Below, piece after piece: positions 29,903 to 41,376 of a stretch of 48,351 nt of DNA. Source of the stretch: Halocafeteria seosinensis (taxonomy: Eukaryota; Sar; Bigyra; Bicosoecida); NCBI GenBank assembly GCA_001687465.1, contig LVLI01000352.1, forward strand, positions 1-48,351, given 5' to 3'. Made by a program: the position numbers and the translations under genes. How positions within the stretch are numbered: position 1 is the stretch's first letter; each line of letters begins with the position of its first letter. The notes beneath the pieces were generated by a model, which had not been told where the DNA came from, did not search any database, and saw only the letters and a list, made by a program, of their open reading frames with translations.

Positions 29903-32900
29903 ATGGAGGACAGCAACCACCACGACAGTAGTGGCCGTTCACGGCATACACAGGGCTATACGTCAATACAAGATGGTGCGCATAGCACACAGACGAGAGG
30001 GAGGAGAACCAGCCGAGGGACTCCACCGCCCCCACCTCCGCGCGTTGGACTTGGACGAGGACACGGACTCTCGGGCTCATTTCTTACACGAGATGCCTCT
30101 CCCAGCCGAAGACCCACAGTAAACACTGACGCAGAAGAGAGGGAAGGTGAAAGCCAAGGGCGACAACGGGAAGAGGACGAAAACCCTCCTTCTCAGAGCA
30201 CAACTCCGAGCCACTCATCTGCCTCCCCGTTAGTTAAATCGCAACAGTATGGCGGCACCAGCTCGTCCATCCGGAAAGGAAGTAATGTATTGAACAATGG
30301 GAGTGTACCGTCGTCTGACCAATCTCAAGAGGACTGTTGTGGGATCGTGATTGAAGATGACAGCGGGTATGAAACCGACCCAGGGGGAAGTACACCGACG
30401 AGGAGAGGACGGCAGGTGGGTCCTGCAGAATCTAAGAAAACCTTCCATGATGATGATGAATACGAAGATGAGGATGAAGGAGCCGAAGATGAAGACGAAG
30501 TGCCGACAGAGTTGCCCAATTTTAATGAGTCCAAGAAGTATGCTCATCGAAGGACACCGCAGATGTCGTCTCATCAGGAGATTATCAGTCGCAGGCCTTC
30601 TGAAAGGTTGCTTGCCCTGTGGGACGTGTATCTGCACCCCTGCCATGGACTCCCCCGAAAGTGCTCCCTTGAATTCTACAGGGTGAAGCGCTGGCGCAGT
30701 CAACGACGACATTCTTTCAAAAAGAGTGCAGCAGTCAATCCTGAAAGAGCCATAGCAAAAACCCGGTCCAATTCATCGCAGGGTAGCTCGTCCATCAACG
30801 ATATCAATTCAACGAATAAGCCTGAGGTGCAGAGGTCGTTAGGAGTGATATGCAGGTTGAAGATGGGCCGCGAAACGGTGGCGCAATTCGATTTAAGAAG
30901 TATTAGTCAGGTACGTATCTTCCTTTTAGACGTGGGTTCTTCCAATAGCACTGTACTGATACTCTGTGAGCAACGTTATTTCCTCCCTCCAGATAGTTCA
31001 CGGGCGATGTGGACAGAACTTTGCCCGAACACAGAAATTTTCCTCTGGCAATCCAGCCTTGCTAAACCGAACATGTTGCATCTTCATCGTAGATCACTCC
31101 GTCGTGGTAAAGGCTGATACCGTCCTCCCCACAGATTCGATCTCCTCATTCGTTCCTGAATCATGGGTCACAGATGAGAGTGAGATTTCTATTCAGTTCC
31201 TTAATACTAACAGCCGGACAAGTTGCATATCATTGATATTAGCGTCAGCGAGGGAGGTGCAGTTGGACAAGGGAAACGTAGCGGTTAAAGGGGACATTGT
31301 TGAAGCAGGGTCACACCGCGTCAATATGACCTATGGTGAACGATTTCGACGCCTTTGCTTGAGGTGGAAAACACAACTTTATTCATCTGTAGAGTTAGCC
31401 TCGGACTATATGTTGGCACTGTCGCCTGCGTCAATGGAGACCCTTGAACAAGATCTACCCGAGAGGCAAGGTGGAAGCTCGCTCGATGATACTGTTTCTC
31501 TACCGGTCAATGCCGAGTCGCCGTGGCCACATAAAATAGGCGGGAAAGGGAAGATCGGATGGTTTGCAAGGCTAATAGACCATTCCTTGTTTCGAAACTT
31601 CATTCTGCTTGTTATAATTGTCAACGCCATCACTATAGCGCTTTCTCAGGAGACCAGGAACGACAATGGAGGGGTACTTTCTGTTGATCTCATTCTTACT
31701 CTGGAGATCATGTTTAGCACTATTTACACGCTGGAGATGATAGTAAAAATGATAGCATTGGAAGGGGTCAAGGGTTATGTACTCGATGGTTGGAATGTTC
31801 TCGATGGACTCGTCGTACTGGCTGGATGGGCAGCACTGGCTGTTGTTGCTCTGCCAGAGTCGGTTGTCTCTCTACGAGTATTGCGTGTGTTGCGTGTACT
31901 GCGCAGCGTCAGGTTCTTCAGTGGGGCCCGGCAGTTTATAGATACGGCCTTCTCGACCTTACCCCCTGCTTTGAAGACAGTATTGATATACCTTGTCTTC
32001 GTCCTTATTTTTGCTAGCGTTGGAGTGGATCTGTTTGGGGAGACATTGAGCATGCAGTGCGTAGTCCCTGAGCCGACTCCAGATGTGCCGTACTCCGATA
32101 CGAATTCTCTATCGTCAGGATATGCCCCCGATGGTTACGGGGTGTTCGCGGCTTCCTGTCGGAATGACACTTTTTGTGATGCGGAAGAGTCGACTAGAAT
32201 AAGATTCCGACCGATTTTAGATCCACGATTCTGTTCATCCATAGAGCCGTTTCCGATGCCACCAGTTAACGGATCGACTGTAAGGGAATCGCTTCCGGTC
32301 AATTCTGGATATGGCGCAACCCCTTCTTGGTACGTGGTTCCTCAACACGCCATGGAGTATTTCACCGATAAAACAAATTCAGTCTTTTGGAATCCTGAAT
32401 CTGTTGAATCATGTCCGTCTGCCTCGTACTGCCAGCGTACCCAGGCTCCGTTTGGTGGCTATCAGGGCTTTGGGACTTTATATGCCGCATTTTTGACTGT
32501 CTTCCGTTTGAGTCTTCGATCCCCAAACACTTCGGTATTCCTAACTGGCTTGGTCCATAGTACGGGCTGGCCAACAGTCCTCTATGTGATCGGGGTGGTC
32601 GTTTTCATCGCTTTCCTTATGATGTCTTTGTTCATTGCCATTGTGAGGCAGTCATATTTGGAAGTTAAGAAAGACTTCATCGCGTCTCAGTTTCGATCGG
32701 GGGCAAGGAGGCTCGTTATTTCATGGACTCATTTGTTGTCCCACCAACAGCGGAAGCATTGGAGTTGGCAATTATCCCCGTCCTCGTACTTGTCGCGGTT
32801 GCTGTTAACGCTCCGGGAAACGCGACATCGTATTCTCTTCTTTCTACCACCGGAAAGCCCATTCGTGCATAAAATTTCCCACCTGATTTGGTCACCATAC

Positions 32901-35900
32901 TTTGAATACGTTGTATGCTTCGTCATTTTCTTGAACACGGGGTTTGCCTGTTCGAGGTATGCTGGCATGTCGGCTTCATGGGCGTTTGTGGTTGCATGGT
33001 CTGAAGTGTTTTTCACAGTGTTCTTCTTTGTCGAAATGATGATGAAGGTGATTGGTCTATGGGGACTTATGAATTATCTGAAAGGTGTTCAACCCTCGAC
33101 TTTTTTTCTATCTATTTCTCGTTTTTCCCGTGGAGCGGAGGATTTAACCGATGCTCACGGAAACACCGGAATTGGGGATGGTGCGGTAGTATGGGAACCC
33201 ATTCTGAAGCGTACACGTGACCCTATGCTACATGGCACCTGGTCGGGCGACTTGTGCACGACAGAACATCACACATGCGATGGCCACCAATGCGGACTCA
33301 TGTGTCGGTCCAGATGGGATCATCCCAACTTTAGCGGGTTGACATTATCAAAGGCTCTGACGGTTTCCAGTGAAGAGGAGTTGAATCATGTTCTTCCGAA
33401 CAAAAGCGGACCAGGGTCGACCTTCTCTTCAAAGTGGCATCTGCTTGAAGGGTTCATTGTTGTAGTGTCGGTGATAATACTATTTGTTGACGTTGCATCC
33501 GATAACTGGCCAGGGCATCCTAGAAATTTGGACAAAAATGATGTTATTGCCGGCGGAGCCTTTCAGCCCACCTTCCTACGTGTTTTCCGAGTTTTGCGTT
33601 TGCTTAGATTATTGACCGTGTTTAAGTTTTCCTCTACGATGACGAACATTTGGAAGGCAATGGAGACTGCGTCGAGAGAGTTGGTTGATCTGTTCATTGT
33701 CTTGGCTCTGTTCATCGCCGTGTATGCCTTAATTGGTATGCAGCTCCTGGGAAGGGGAACTGATGTCAGCGAAGCTGCTGATCCTCTTATGAATTTCGAC
33801 TCATTCGGCAAAGCGATGCTGGCTCTATTCCGATTGATTACTCGTGGTAGTGCTTGGGACAGTATTTTCATAGCGCTGGAAGCTCAGGACACGAACGGCA
33901 AACTTCAACTCACGAATTTCGAGGAGGATCAGCCGGATGGACCCGGAACGCTTGTGCGATTTTTTACGATACTGTACTATTTCTCTTATATATTCATGAC
34001 GCTTTTCATTACCATAAATATTTTAGTTGTGATTATATTCAGCAAGTTTGCATTGGAAGGAGTTGAGAAGCATTCACGACGACTAGAGTACGCCGCATCA
34101 GAGTTCAGTCGATACATGCAGGGATTTAAGAAGCGTATGTTGCGAGAAAATAAGCGGATTGATTTCCTACATTCGGATATGGACCCGGAAAAGGAAGCAT
34201 TTGATATAGCGATGTCGGGTTCCTCTAGAAGAAACATTAGTTATGGGTCTTCCACGAATGGCGATATGCAGCCGATTATGCGCCCCATTTACGCGTCCGA
34301 CTCAGATGATGAAGTAGAGGAAGCACACAGAGAAAGTTCTAAACAGAGGGAGCCAAATGTTAGCTATCATCGGACAATATCGCATAAAAGTCTTCGTCGT
34401 CACCGGTCGCTCACGAAGCTGGCGTTTATGATTCAATATCGTCTCCACAATGGCATGTGGAGGAACAGAGGCTTATCGTCCCCTACACTGTCCAATACAC
34501 CTTCATGTGCTGGGTCTGAAAGGGAATCAAATAGTGGCTTATTTCTCGAAAATTCCAAGCGTACCGACTGGCCAGGAGTTTCTAGAGAAAGCTTCGTCTT
34601 GGATTCAAGTAGAAATGTCTGTGTATGGGCGCAAATAAGGCCAGTTGGGCAGGTTCTACAAGTCACCCCTCGACTGCTTTCGGCTTCGTTGAGGCGTGTT
34701 GATCATACATTGAGAAGTCGAGATGAAGCCCAAAAGCGTTTGGTTCCTAACAAACCTAAACTATCTCAACGCTTTTCGAAAGAGCCTTCATGGAGAGTTG
34801 ATCGTGGATATGCCTGCTTCTGTATAGGGAGGCCCGAAGACTCGGGTCTCCGGCGGGCATGCCTTCATATTGTGTATAGTAGCTGGTTTGAAAAAGTGGT
34901 AGTGGTGATGATACTGGTTTCATCTATACTTCTAGCGGCTGACGATCCTCGAAACCCAACATCTGACACCGCACGGGCGCTAGATCGGGTAGAGTTTGCG
35001 GTCACGATTTTTTTCATTGTGGAAGCGGTGGTTCGCTCTGTGGCTCATGGATTCGTTATTGGAGAAAGGTCATATTTAAAAGATCCTTGGAACCGTTTAG
35101 ATTTCTTCGTCGTCGTTGTATCTTCAATAGGGGTAGTTTCGGACCTAGTTATTACGGGAAGCCCATTCGGGCACATCGAAGATGAATCGTCTGATGGCTC
35201 CACGCTGTTAACAGTTTCACGGCTCTTGCGAATTGCTCGAATCTTGAGACCTCTACGGATGATATCAAGGAATGAAGGTCTCCGTGTAGTTACCAGCACG
35301 GTTTTCTTTGGCCTCCCTGGTGTATTGTTTACGTTGGCTCTCATGGTAGTTGTGTTCATCGTGTTTGCAATTGCGGGTATAACGTTATTCGGCGGGCAGC
35401 TACAGGCTTGCAATGATATTACTGTTACGTATCGTTCGCAGTGCGAGGGGGTTTTTGAGAACCCTGCGACAGGTCTGTTGACGCCTCGGGTATGGTCGAA
35501 TCCTCCGTTTCATTTTGATCATGTTGGAGAAGCGCTGACGACACTCTTTGAAGTATCCACCCTGCGTAACTGGCCAATGGTGCTAAACGCAATAACGGGA
35601 ATCCAGGGAATCGATCGACAACCTCGTCCTGGATCGAAACCCTGGAACTCTATTTACTTGGTGCTTTTTATCTTTATAGCCAGCTTGTTTCTGACGAACG
35701 TCTTCATTGGCGTAATTGTCGGCGCTTTCCGTCAACGTCGAGGTACAGGATTGTTGACCTCCATGCAAAAACGGTTTCAGAGTTTTTCCTTATACTTACG
35801 CAGTGTGCACGTTCCTTTAGCTCCTCCGAAAAATCCTCTTCGTAAACGTGTTTACGACGTGCTCATGTACCAACACGGTCACTCGTTACAACGGAAACAA

Positions 35901-37805
35901 CATCTTCGCGAACGGAAACTCGTGCGCAACCTGAGCAATGACGCTGCTCGACGAGCCGCCACAGGTAGGGCCTCATTGGGCACCCGGTCCTCCATGGTAA
36001 CAAATGTTGCTAGTGCAATGACAGTTCTTTCCCGAAAGCCTCAAAGTCAAACAGAAACATACTCTAGCTATGAGTCCTGGGATACCCTCTTTGAAAGGAT
36101 TGTTTCCACAGTCATTTTCGTTCACGTCACAGTCGTGGTCTTAGCTCAAATTGTGGAAGGTGCTCACTTTGACCAAGAGTTTGGCCTACAAGCCGTGTTC
36201 CTGACATTCAACATACTCTATGTGATAGAATTCGTCATTCGCGCAATCGGCTTTGGGTTTTCGCGCTGGTTAATGAGGGATGGAGCATGGATGATTTGGG
36301 ACAGTTGCATAGTTCTGCTGTCGTTGGTGGCGGTAATTGCTGGACTAGATTGGCATGCGGTGACAGTGGCAAGGGCACTCCGATTCGATAGGATTGTGAA
36401 ACATTTCCCTCAGCAGATGAAGGGAATGAAAACTTTGTTGTTGGTTATGTATTACGCCATGCCAACAATTCTTAACATTACCGGTCTGGTGCTGTTGATG
36501 AGCTTTCTGTATGCTGTTCTCGGCGTCCAGCTGTTTAGTGCAGTAAAGCATGGGGAGCATTTGCGGAGCAGATACAATTTCGAGGATTTTTGGAGTAGTA
36601 TCTTTCTTTTATTCAACATTCTGAGTGGGGAGGATTGGGTTTTGCTTATGTATGACTGCGGTATTTCTCCGCCGCACTGCACAGAAGCCTCAGCTAATGT
36701 GGACACCTCCAGATGGGGTGCCCCGACAGATTGCGGATCATTAACGTTATCTACCATCTTTTTTTACAGTTTCCATATTGTGCACTTTATGATTTTACTG
36801 AATTTGTATGTGGCGGCGATAGTAGACATTTACGTGACTTTGCAACCTCCCGCAATGAATGTTTTGGCGAATTCCAAGGAGGTAGGCGGCAAAAATGGGA
36901 AACCAGAAAGCAGTGGAAAATCTGAAGAAGAGCAGCTAGTTACGTTGTATGAAGTTGAACTGTCTGAAGTTGACTATAGCGTCTCAAGCATCAAAGAACG
37001 GATAGAGAGACTGCTAGGGGAACCGTCATCTGCGTTCGCCGACATCGAAAAGGAACGCGACTTTAGAATCATGGCACCGTCGTCGTTGTTCACGGGAGGC
37101 ATACAGATCCGTGCTTTGGATGTGGAAGCATTTCGAATAGTCTGGAAGAGGTTCGATGCTTGTGGTAGCGGGTACATATACAGCTACCAAGTCCGTCCAC
37201 TCCTGATAACTCTCTGGCTGCTTGGCCATAGCTTCCTGAATCGTCTGAAGCCAGGTGAAGGGTCGTTTGCCGGCACCCGAATCGAGCGCGCTCGTTTGCG
37301 TGTACTAGTTCATGAATGTAGGAACGCATCGTTCTTTGAGTCCGTGTCTTCCTTCATTGACGATGCCGTGGGTCGACTTAGTGAGTTTCCCGGTACGGTC
37401 CTCTGCTCCAAAGAGTCTCGCAAAGAGAAGATCCTTCGTGCCACCAAGCAAACTCCAATTCAAGCACAGGCTGTTCATGCTGCGCACAACTACAACACAC
37501 AAACGGATACTGCTCGAGTGTCCCAGAAAAAGCGCCCGACCTTGGGTTCTTCAGCCTCAATTCGGCGTATACAAACGCAGGCGGCGGACCCTGCTCGGAT
37601 GAAGCGTCCAACAGTCTTGGGTTATTCTATGCCTGCGCGGGTCCACTTCCACAATGCGCTGCGAGGACTAATCGATCCCTTCGTTCGCAACCGATGTCTG
37701 CTTGAGCACCAGCGAACGATTCGCGCTATTGAGGAAGAAGGTATAAAGGCTCAAGTAGCTGCTATGACTATTCAACGTTGGTTTCGGGACATAGTATCGG
37801 CATAA
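29903..37805 (+). CDS. Four-domain voltage-gated cation channel alpha subunit-like protein
   Basis: Exons 29903-30910 and 30993-37805 (82-nt intron, phase 0) give 2606 residues. A disordered N-terminus (Pro, Ser and Asp/Glu runs) leads to a ~200-residue region without a known fold, then four 6-TM domains as in Cav/Nav/NALCN/Cch1. Approximate S1 starts are 535, 972, 1627 and 2033. S4 helices carry regular Arg: SLRVLRVLRVLRSVRFF (I), FLRVFRVLRLLRLL (II), SRLLRIARILRPLRM (III) and a weaker ARALRFDRIVKHF (IV). Pore loops are unusual: domain I has no acidic residue (FRLSLRSPN...HSTGW), II reads ITRGSAWD, III reads STLRNWP, and only IV keeps the usual SGEDW. After IVS6 there is the family's EF-hand-like segment (VWKRFDACGSGYIYSYQVRPLL, ~2385-2407), and the protein ends with a partial IQ motif (TIQRWFRDI). 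A ~110-residue insertion splits S2 from S3 in domain II. It acts in a membrane; ion selectivity cannot be inferred. Confidence 0.92.
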
Positions 37806-38350
37806 TTTCGCGGGCGTCCGTCGGGAAGGCATGAGCATGCTGATGCGTTCTAAGGCAACGCACACTTGCTGTCATATCGTATGGATATGGTAGCATACTC
37901 AAACAGGCCAGTGTCTGTCTCCTTCGGCTAGAAGCAACGGGGGTTTTCTTCGTTAACTTACGGGCCCTATGGTGCCTGTTTGAAAATATGCACACACTTT
38001 ACATGCCCACTTTTGTATCGATCCCCCTTATGTTGTGGCACCTCCTACTTCCAAGGTATACATGCACCCTACGACCTGGTAGACCAGTGCCTCACTGTGC
38101 CTGGGCCTGAGTTCGTTCGTGTATGTGTCGGGTGTGTGTGTGTGTAATTGTGTTGTTTTGCTTGAGTTGTGTGATCCACATAGCCTGCCTGCTACGGTGT
38201 TGTACCATGTAGTCGTCAAACAGCCGCCCGAAGTTCGTAGTCGTCAAGTTGGCAACGTCGTCAACCCAAACAACCGCCCGAAGTTCGTTTCATCGCATTG
38301 TATTGTTTGGTTTTCGGGGATTGAAAAAAATAAAAAAAATAAAAATAAAT
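37806..38350. other. Intergenic spacer
   Basis: No gene is seen. A 20-bp near-perfect direct repeat (AACAGCCGCCCGAAGTTCGT and AACAACCGCCCGAAGTTCGT) lies near 38219 and 38271, with GTCGTCAA words between. A GTGTGTGTGTGT run lies near 38129-38142. A/T-rich AAAAATAAAAAAAATAAAAATAAAT directly precedes the next ATG. Confidence 0.5.
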
Positions 38351-41221
38351 ATGACGGATCAGCGTGATAGTGAGGAGGAGAAGTGTTCCTTTCAAGTTCC
38401 GAATCCATTGAGTTTACTCCCGGGTATCAAATTCCCCATTCCTTTGGTCGCCGATACACACCCACAACAGCCAAGGAACGCGCAAGAAGAGGTAGGCTGG
38501 ACACGACAGGGAAGGCCCACTGCCCATGATGCGTACATTCACGCCCGCCAAGTCAATGAGGATGTGGAGGAATCGTCAGCCACGCTGTCACCACCACGCA
38601 CGAAGCGCCATAAACAGGCACATACCAGCCGTCCGTGTGGTTGCGGTACACCATCAACATCAATCATGTCGACGACATCAACCACGACGACGGGCCGAGA
38701 GACGGAGAAAAATTGTGCCACACCATCGTCGTCCTTCAGCACATCGGCCAAGGGTTCTGCTGTCACTGTAGCAGGAGGGGATAGCTCATCCACACTGAGC
38801 AAGGGGATGGTGGGTTCTGCTGCTGTTGCTGGACTAGGAGGGGATAGTTCATCGACACCGCGCACGGGACTGGTGGGTTCTACTGTCACTGCCTCAGGAG
38901 GGGAGAGTTCATCTATACCGAGTACAGGACTGGTGGGTTCTGCTGCTGTTACTGTTTTAGGAGGGGCTAGTTCATCCACTCGGAGCAAGGGTATGGTGGG
39001 CTCTGCTGTCACTGCTTCAGGAGGGGATAGTTCATGTATACCGAGCACGGGACTGGTGGGTTCTGGGGGGGCAGATCCGTCGTCTTCGTTGGCAACATCG
39101 GCGCAGGGAGTGGTAGAATCCGCTGCTACAGCAACAGAAAATAGAGCAATGTCGGCAGACGGGGCTGCAGGAGGTAGGTCTTCGTCTGCCGAAGGACACG
39201 AAGACGGAGGAAGCAAGAGGTCTCGAGGATCGGAGGTAGTGGAAGCTAAGGCTGCCAGTATTAGTAGTACAATTAGTAGTGTGCAACCGAATCGCGCTAA
39301 TGCTGCCAAGAACCAGACAGATACTGGTGAGCATGACGGTTTGGATACACGTGGACCAGAGACACAGGGACTATTCTCATTGAGTAACGTTCTGGCGGGT
39401 CAAGTGGAGGTTGTAGCTGGAACATCGTTCCCGCTGCATCAATTGCAGCTGCGGCTCTCAAGCTTGCGAGAAAGAAAAGCATCTATTTCACGTCAACTTC
39501 GAGAATGCATCAACACATCCGGTGAGTATCTTTCTTCATTTTTCGTAGTCTTTCCATCAGTATACTGTTTAGAGAAGATTCCATGTTTTCCGTGGCCATG
39601 TGATGTGATATTAATGCTGTCTGCAGGGCGTACTCAGCGACAGGACGAGCTCCTCTGTTGCCTGTTGGTTAAAGTTGACAGACAGATCAAAGAACTGTCC
39701 CCGGTAGCGTGGGTTCAACGCAGACTACGGACCGTCGTTGGTGTCCAAGAACATTGTGAGGAGAAATGGATCCGCATAAGGACCGGACATATACCAGAAA
39801 GCATCTCCGCCAGCGATAATTCGGACTTGACGACGTGGTCGTCAGCGTTGGAAAAGGACTATACTTCTCCTAATGACTCTACGTATGTACGCAGAGTAAT
39901 TTGTAGTAGCTCCTTGGCGTTTGAGCTGTTAATGTTGTTTAGTCTTAAGGCAAGCATCCATGTCAAAATGGGATCAATTATCTTAAAAGGACAGGTACCA
40001 GAAGAGCTCCTTGGGCAAGACGGAGCCAAACAAACTTTTTCGCTACGCCATAGGTTAAAGGATGATGAGTGGGGAAGGCCTGTGGATCATCGTGGGGCAT
40101 TTCCTCGTGAAAATCTAACCGCAGCAAGCAAACATATCAGAGCTGCTGCTGGTAGCTACGCAACTATGGCCTACCAAATCACCCCCTTGCTAGGGAAGGA
40201 CTCTTTAGGGATCTCTCCACCAGAAAAACATCCGGATATCTTGGTTGGCTTTCGGGATCTTTGTCTTGGGTGCTCTATATCTTGTGTTGCATACCTTGCA
40301 GCAGAGAGGAAGAGCTCCTTTTCTATCATTAGCAAACTTTTGTCGGCTGTGTCGCAATGCACATATTCTGCCTATTTGAGAATACGCTCTGATAGCGACG
40401 CTTGTAATAATATTGGAATGAAAGACTGGTACCGCTTTGGGCGTCCTTGGTTTTCCAACACCGTTTCATCGGATCCGTCGTGGGAAGAGCTCTCCAGCGC
40501 ATCCGTAGATAGCCTCGTTACAGCACCCATTGAATTTCGTGGAGTAGGTTCTTTGACTGAGATTGAGTGCGAGGATATTCATACTCGTGTGACTGACGAA
40601 CTGATTACGCCTGCGCCAGCCGCGGCGCGATCTCGCATCATTGGCGATTGTGCGCAGGTGCTGGCGAGCAGCAGCATGGTCTCTCGCGCTTTAAGCCATG
40701 AATACGCTGCCAGGGAATGTCAGCGTGCATTAGATAGTGACACAGGCTTACCTTGCAGCTTGGTCGGGTTTGCGTGTACCGAAAACACACACGATCGAAT
40801 GGTTATTTTTCAGTGCCTTTGGGCCCATTCCGAGGCTTCTCTAACATGGATTTCCAGGGCTGCGCGGTCCTTCGAAGCATCCCACCAGTCGTCGACGGCG
40901 GAAGCGGGTCGGACTGTGGCTGAGCCTTTTCGTAGCTTGTATGATGAGAGCATGAAGAAGAAGGACATGTGTATTTCTCAGTCCAACAGCATATATCACA
41001 CATGCTGCCCGTCAACCGAACCTCTGATAATTCCTTACTATAGTGGTTGGTGCCTCTTCTTGCCGCCGGAGGGAGCGCAGAGTGATGCTGCACGTCAAGA
41101 CATTCTAAAGTTGTCACTATACTCGAAAGTTGCTCCCTCGCTTTTCGTCGACGAGATCTTTAGTGAGGCTGGTACAAACGTCCTGCTAAATTATGTTGCC
41201 GCTGTTACAGTGGCCCCATAA
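38351..41221 (+). CDS. Orphan protein with internal 20/21-residue tandem repeats
   Basis: Exons 38351-39521 and 39627-41221 give 921 residues; the intron is 105 nt, with donor gtgagt and acceptor ctgcag. The ATG at 38351 follows an A/T-rich leader and is the first in-frame ATG of the long frame. Residues ~1-380 are Ser/Thr/Gly-rich and disordered, with five tandem repeats. From ~385 the protein is folded-looking: a helical segment (LQLRLSSLRERKASISRQLREC), then QDELLCCLLVKVDRQIKEL, and a long C-terminal part with many Ser, Leu and Cys and several Trp. I recognise no family and give no function. The intron is a multiple of three without a stop, so its retention would add 35 residues. Antisense frames over the repeats arise from the repeat codons. 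Confidence 0.75.
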   Translation: MTDQRDSEEEKCSFQVPNPLSLLPGIKFPIPLVADTHPQQPRNAQEEVGWTRQGRPTAHDAYIHARQVNEDVEESSATLSPPRTKRHKQAHTSRPCGCGTPSTSIMSTTSTTTTGRETEKNCATPSSSFSTSAKGSAVTVAGGDSSSTLSKGMVGSAAVAGLGGDSSSTPRTGLVGSTVTASGGESSSIPSTGLVGSAAVTVLGGASSSTRSKGMVGSAVTASGGDSSCIPSTGLVGSGGADPSSSLATSAQGVVESAATATENRAMSADGAAGGRSSSAEGHEDGGSKRSRGSEVVEAKAASISSTISSVQPNRANAAKNQTDTGEHDGLDTRGPETQGLFSLSNVLAGQVEVVAGTSFPLHQLQLRLSSLRERKASISRQLRECINTSGEYLSSFFVVFPSVYCLEKIPCFPWPCDVILMLSAGRTQRQDELLCCLLVKVDRQIKELSPVAWVQRRLRTVVGVQEHCEEKWIRIRTGHIPESISASDNSDLTTWSSALEKDYTSPNDSTYVRRVICSSSLAFELLMLFSLKASIHVKMGSIILKGQVPEELLGQDGAKQTFSLRHRLKDDEWGRPVDHRGAFPRENLTAASKHIRAAAGSYATMAYQITPLLGKDSLGISPPEKHPDILVGFRDLCLGCSISCVAYLAAERKSSFSIISKLLSAVSQCTYSAYLRIRSDSDACNNIGMKDWYRFGRPWFSNTVSSDPSWEELSSASVDSLVTAPIEFRGVGSLTEIECEDIHTRVTDELITPAPAAARSRIIGDCAQVLASSSMVSRALSHEYAARECQRALDSDTGLPCSLVGFACTENTHDRMVIFQCLWAHSEASLTWISRAARSFEASHQSSTAEAGRTVAEPFRSLYDESMKKKDMCISQSNSIYHTCCPSTEPLIIPYYSGWCLFLPPEGAQSDAARQDILKLSLYSKVAPSLFVDEIFSEAGTNVLLNYVAAVTVAP
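38753..39058 (+). repeat. Five in-frame tandem repeats of alternating 60 and 63 bp
   Basis: Units encode GSAVTVAGGDSSSTLSKGMV, GSAAVAGLGGDSSSTPRTGLV, GSTVTASGGESSSIPSTGLV, GSAAVTVLGGASSSTRSKGMV and GSAVTASGGDSSCIPSTGLV. Lengths alternate 60, 63, 60, 63, 60 bp, and units 2/4 and 3/5 are most alike, which suggests a later duplication of a 123-bp pair. Confidence 0.9.
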
Positions 41222-41376
41222 TAGAAGCGTCGTTCGTCTGTAGTACACACGATAGTCTATAGCGACACAGATGATGGAAGACTCACAATAATTGTATACA
41301 ATCATCATACGGGAGCGCAGAGTTGATATGCAACCCCTTCCATGACGACTAACATTATAATTTCTTATGGCACTTA

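Noticed and set aside
38539-39309. Minus-strand 256-codon frame across the tandem repeats
   Set aside because: Repeat-unit lengths divisible by three keep an antisense frame open; the sense frame extends well beyond the repeats and has a good ATG and intron.
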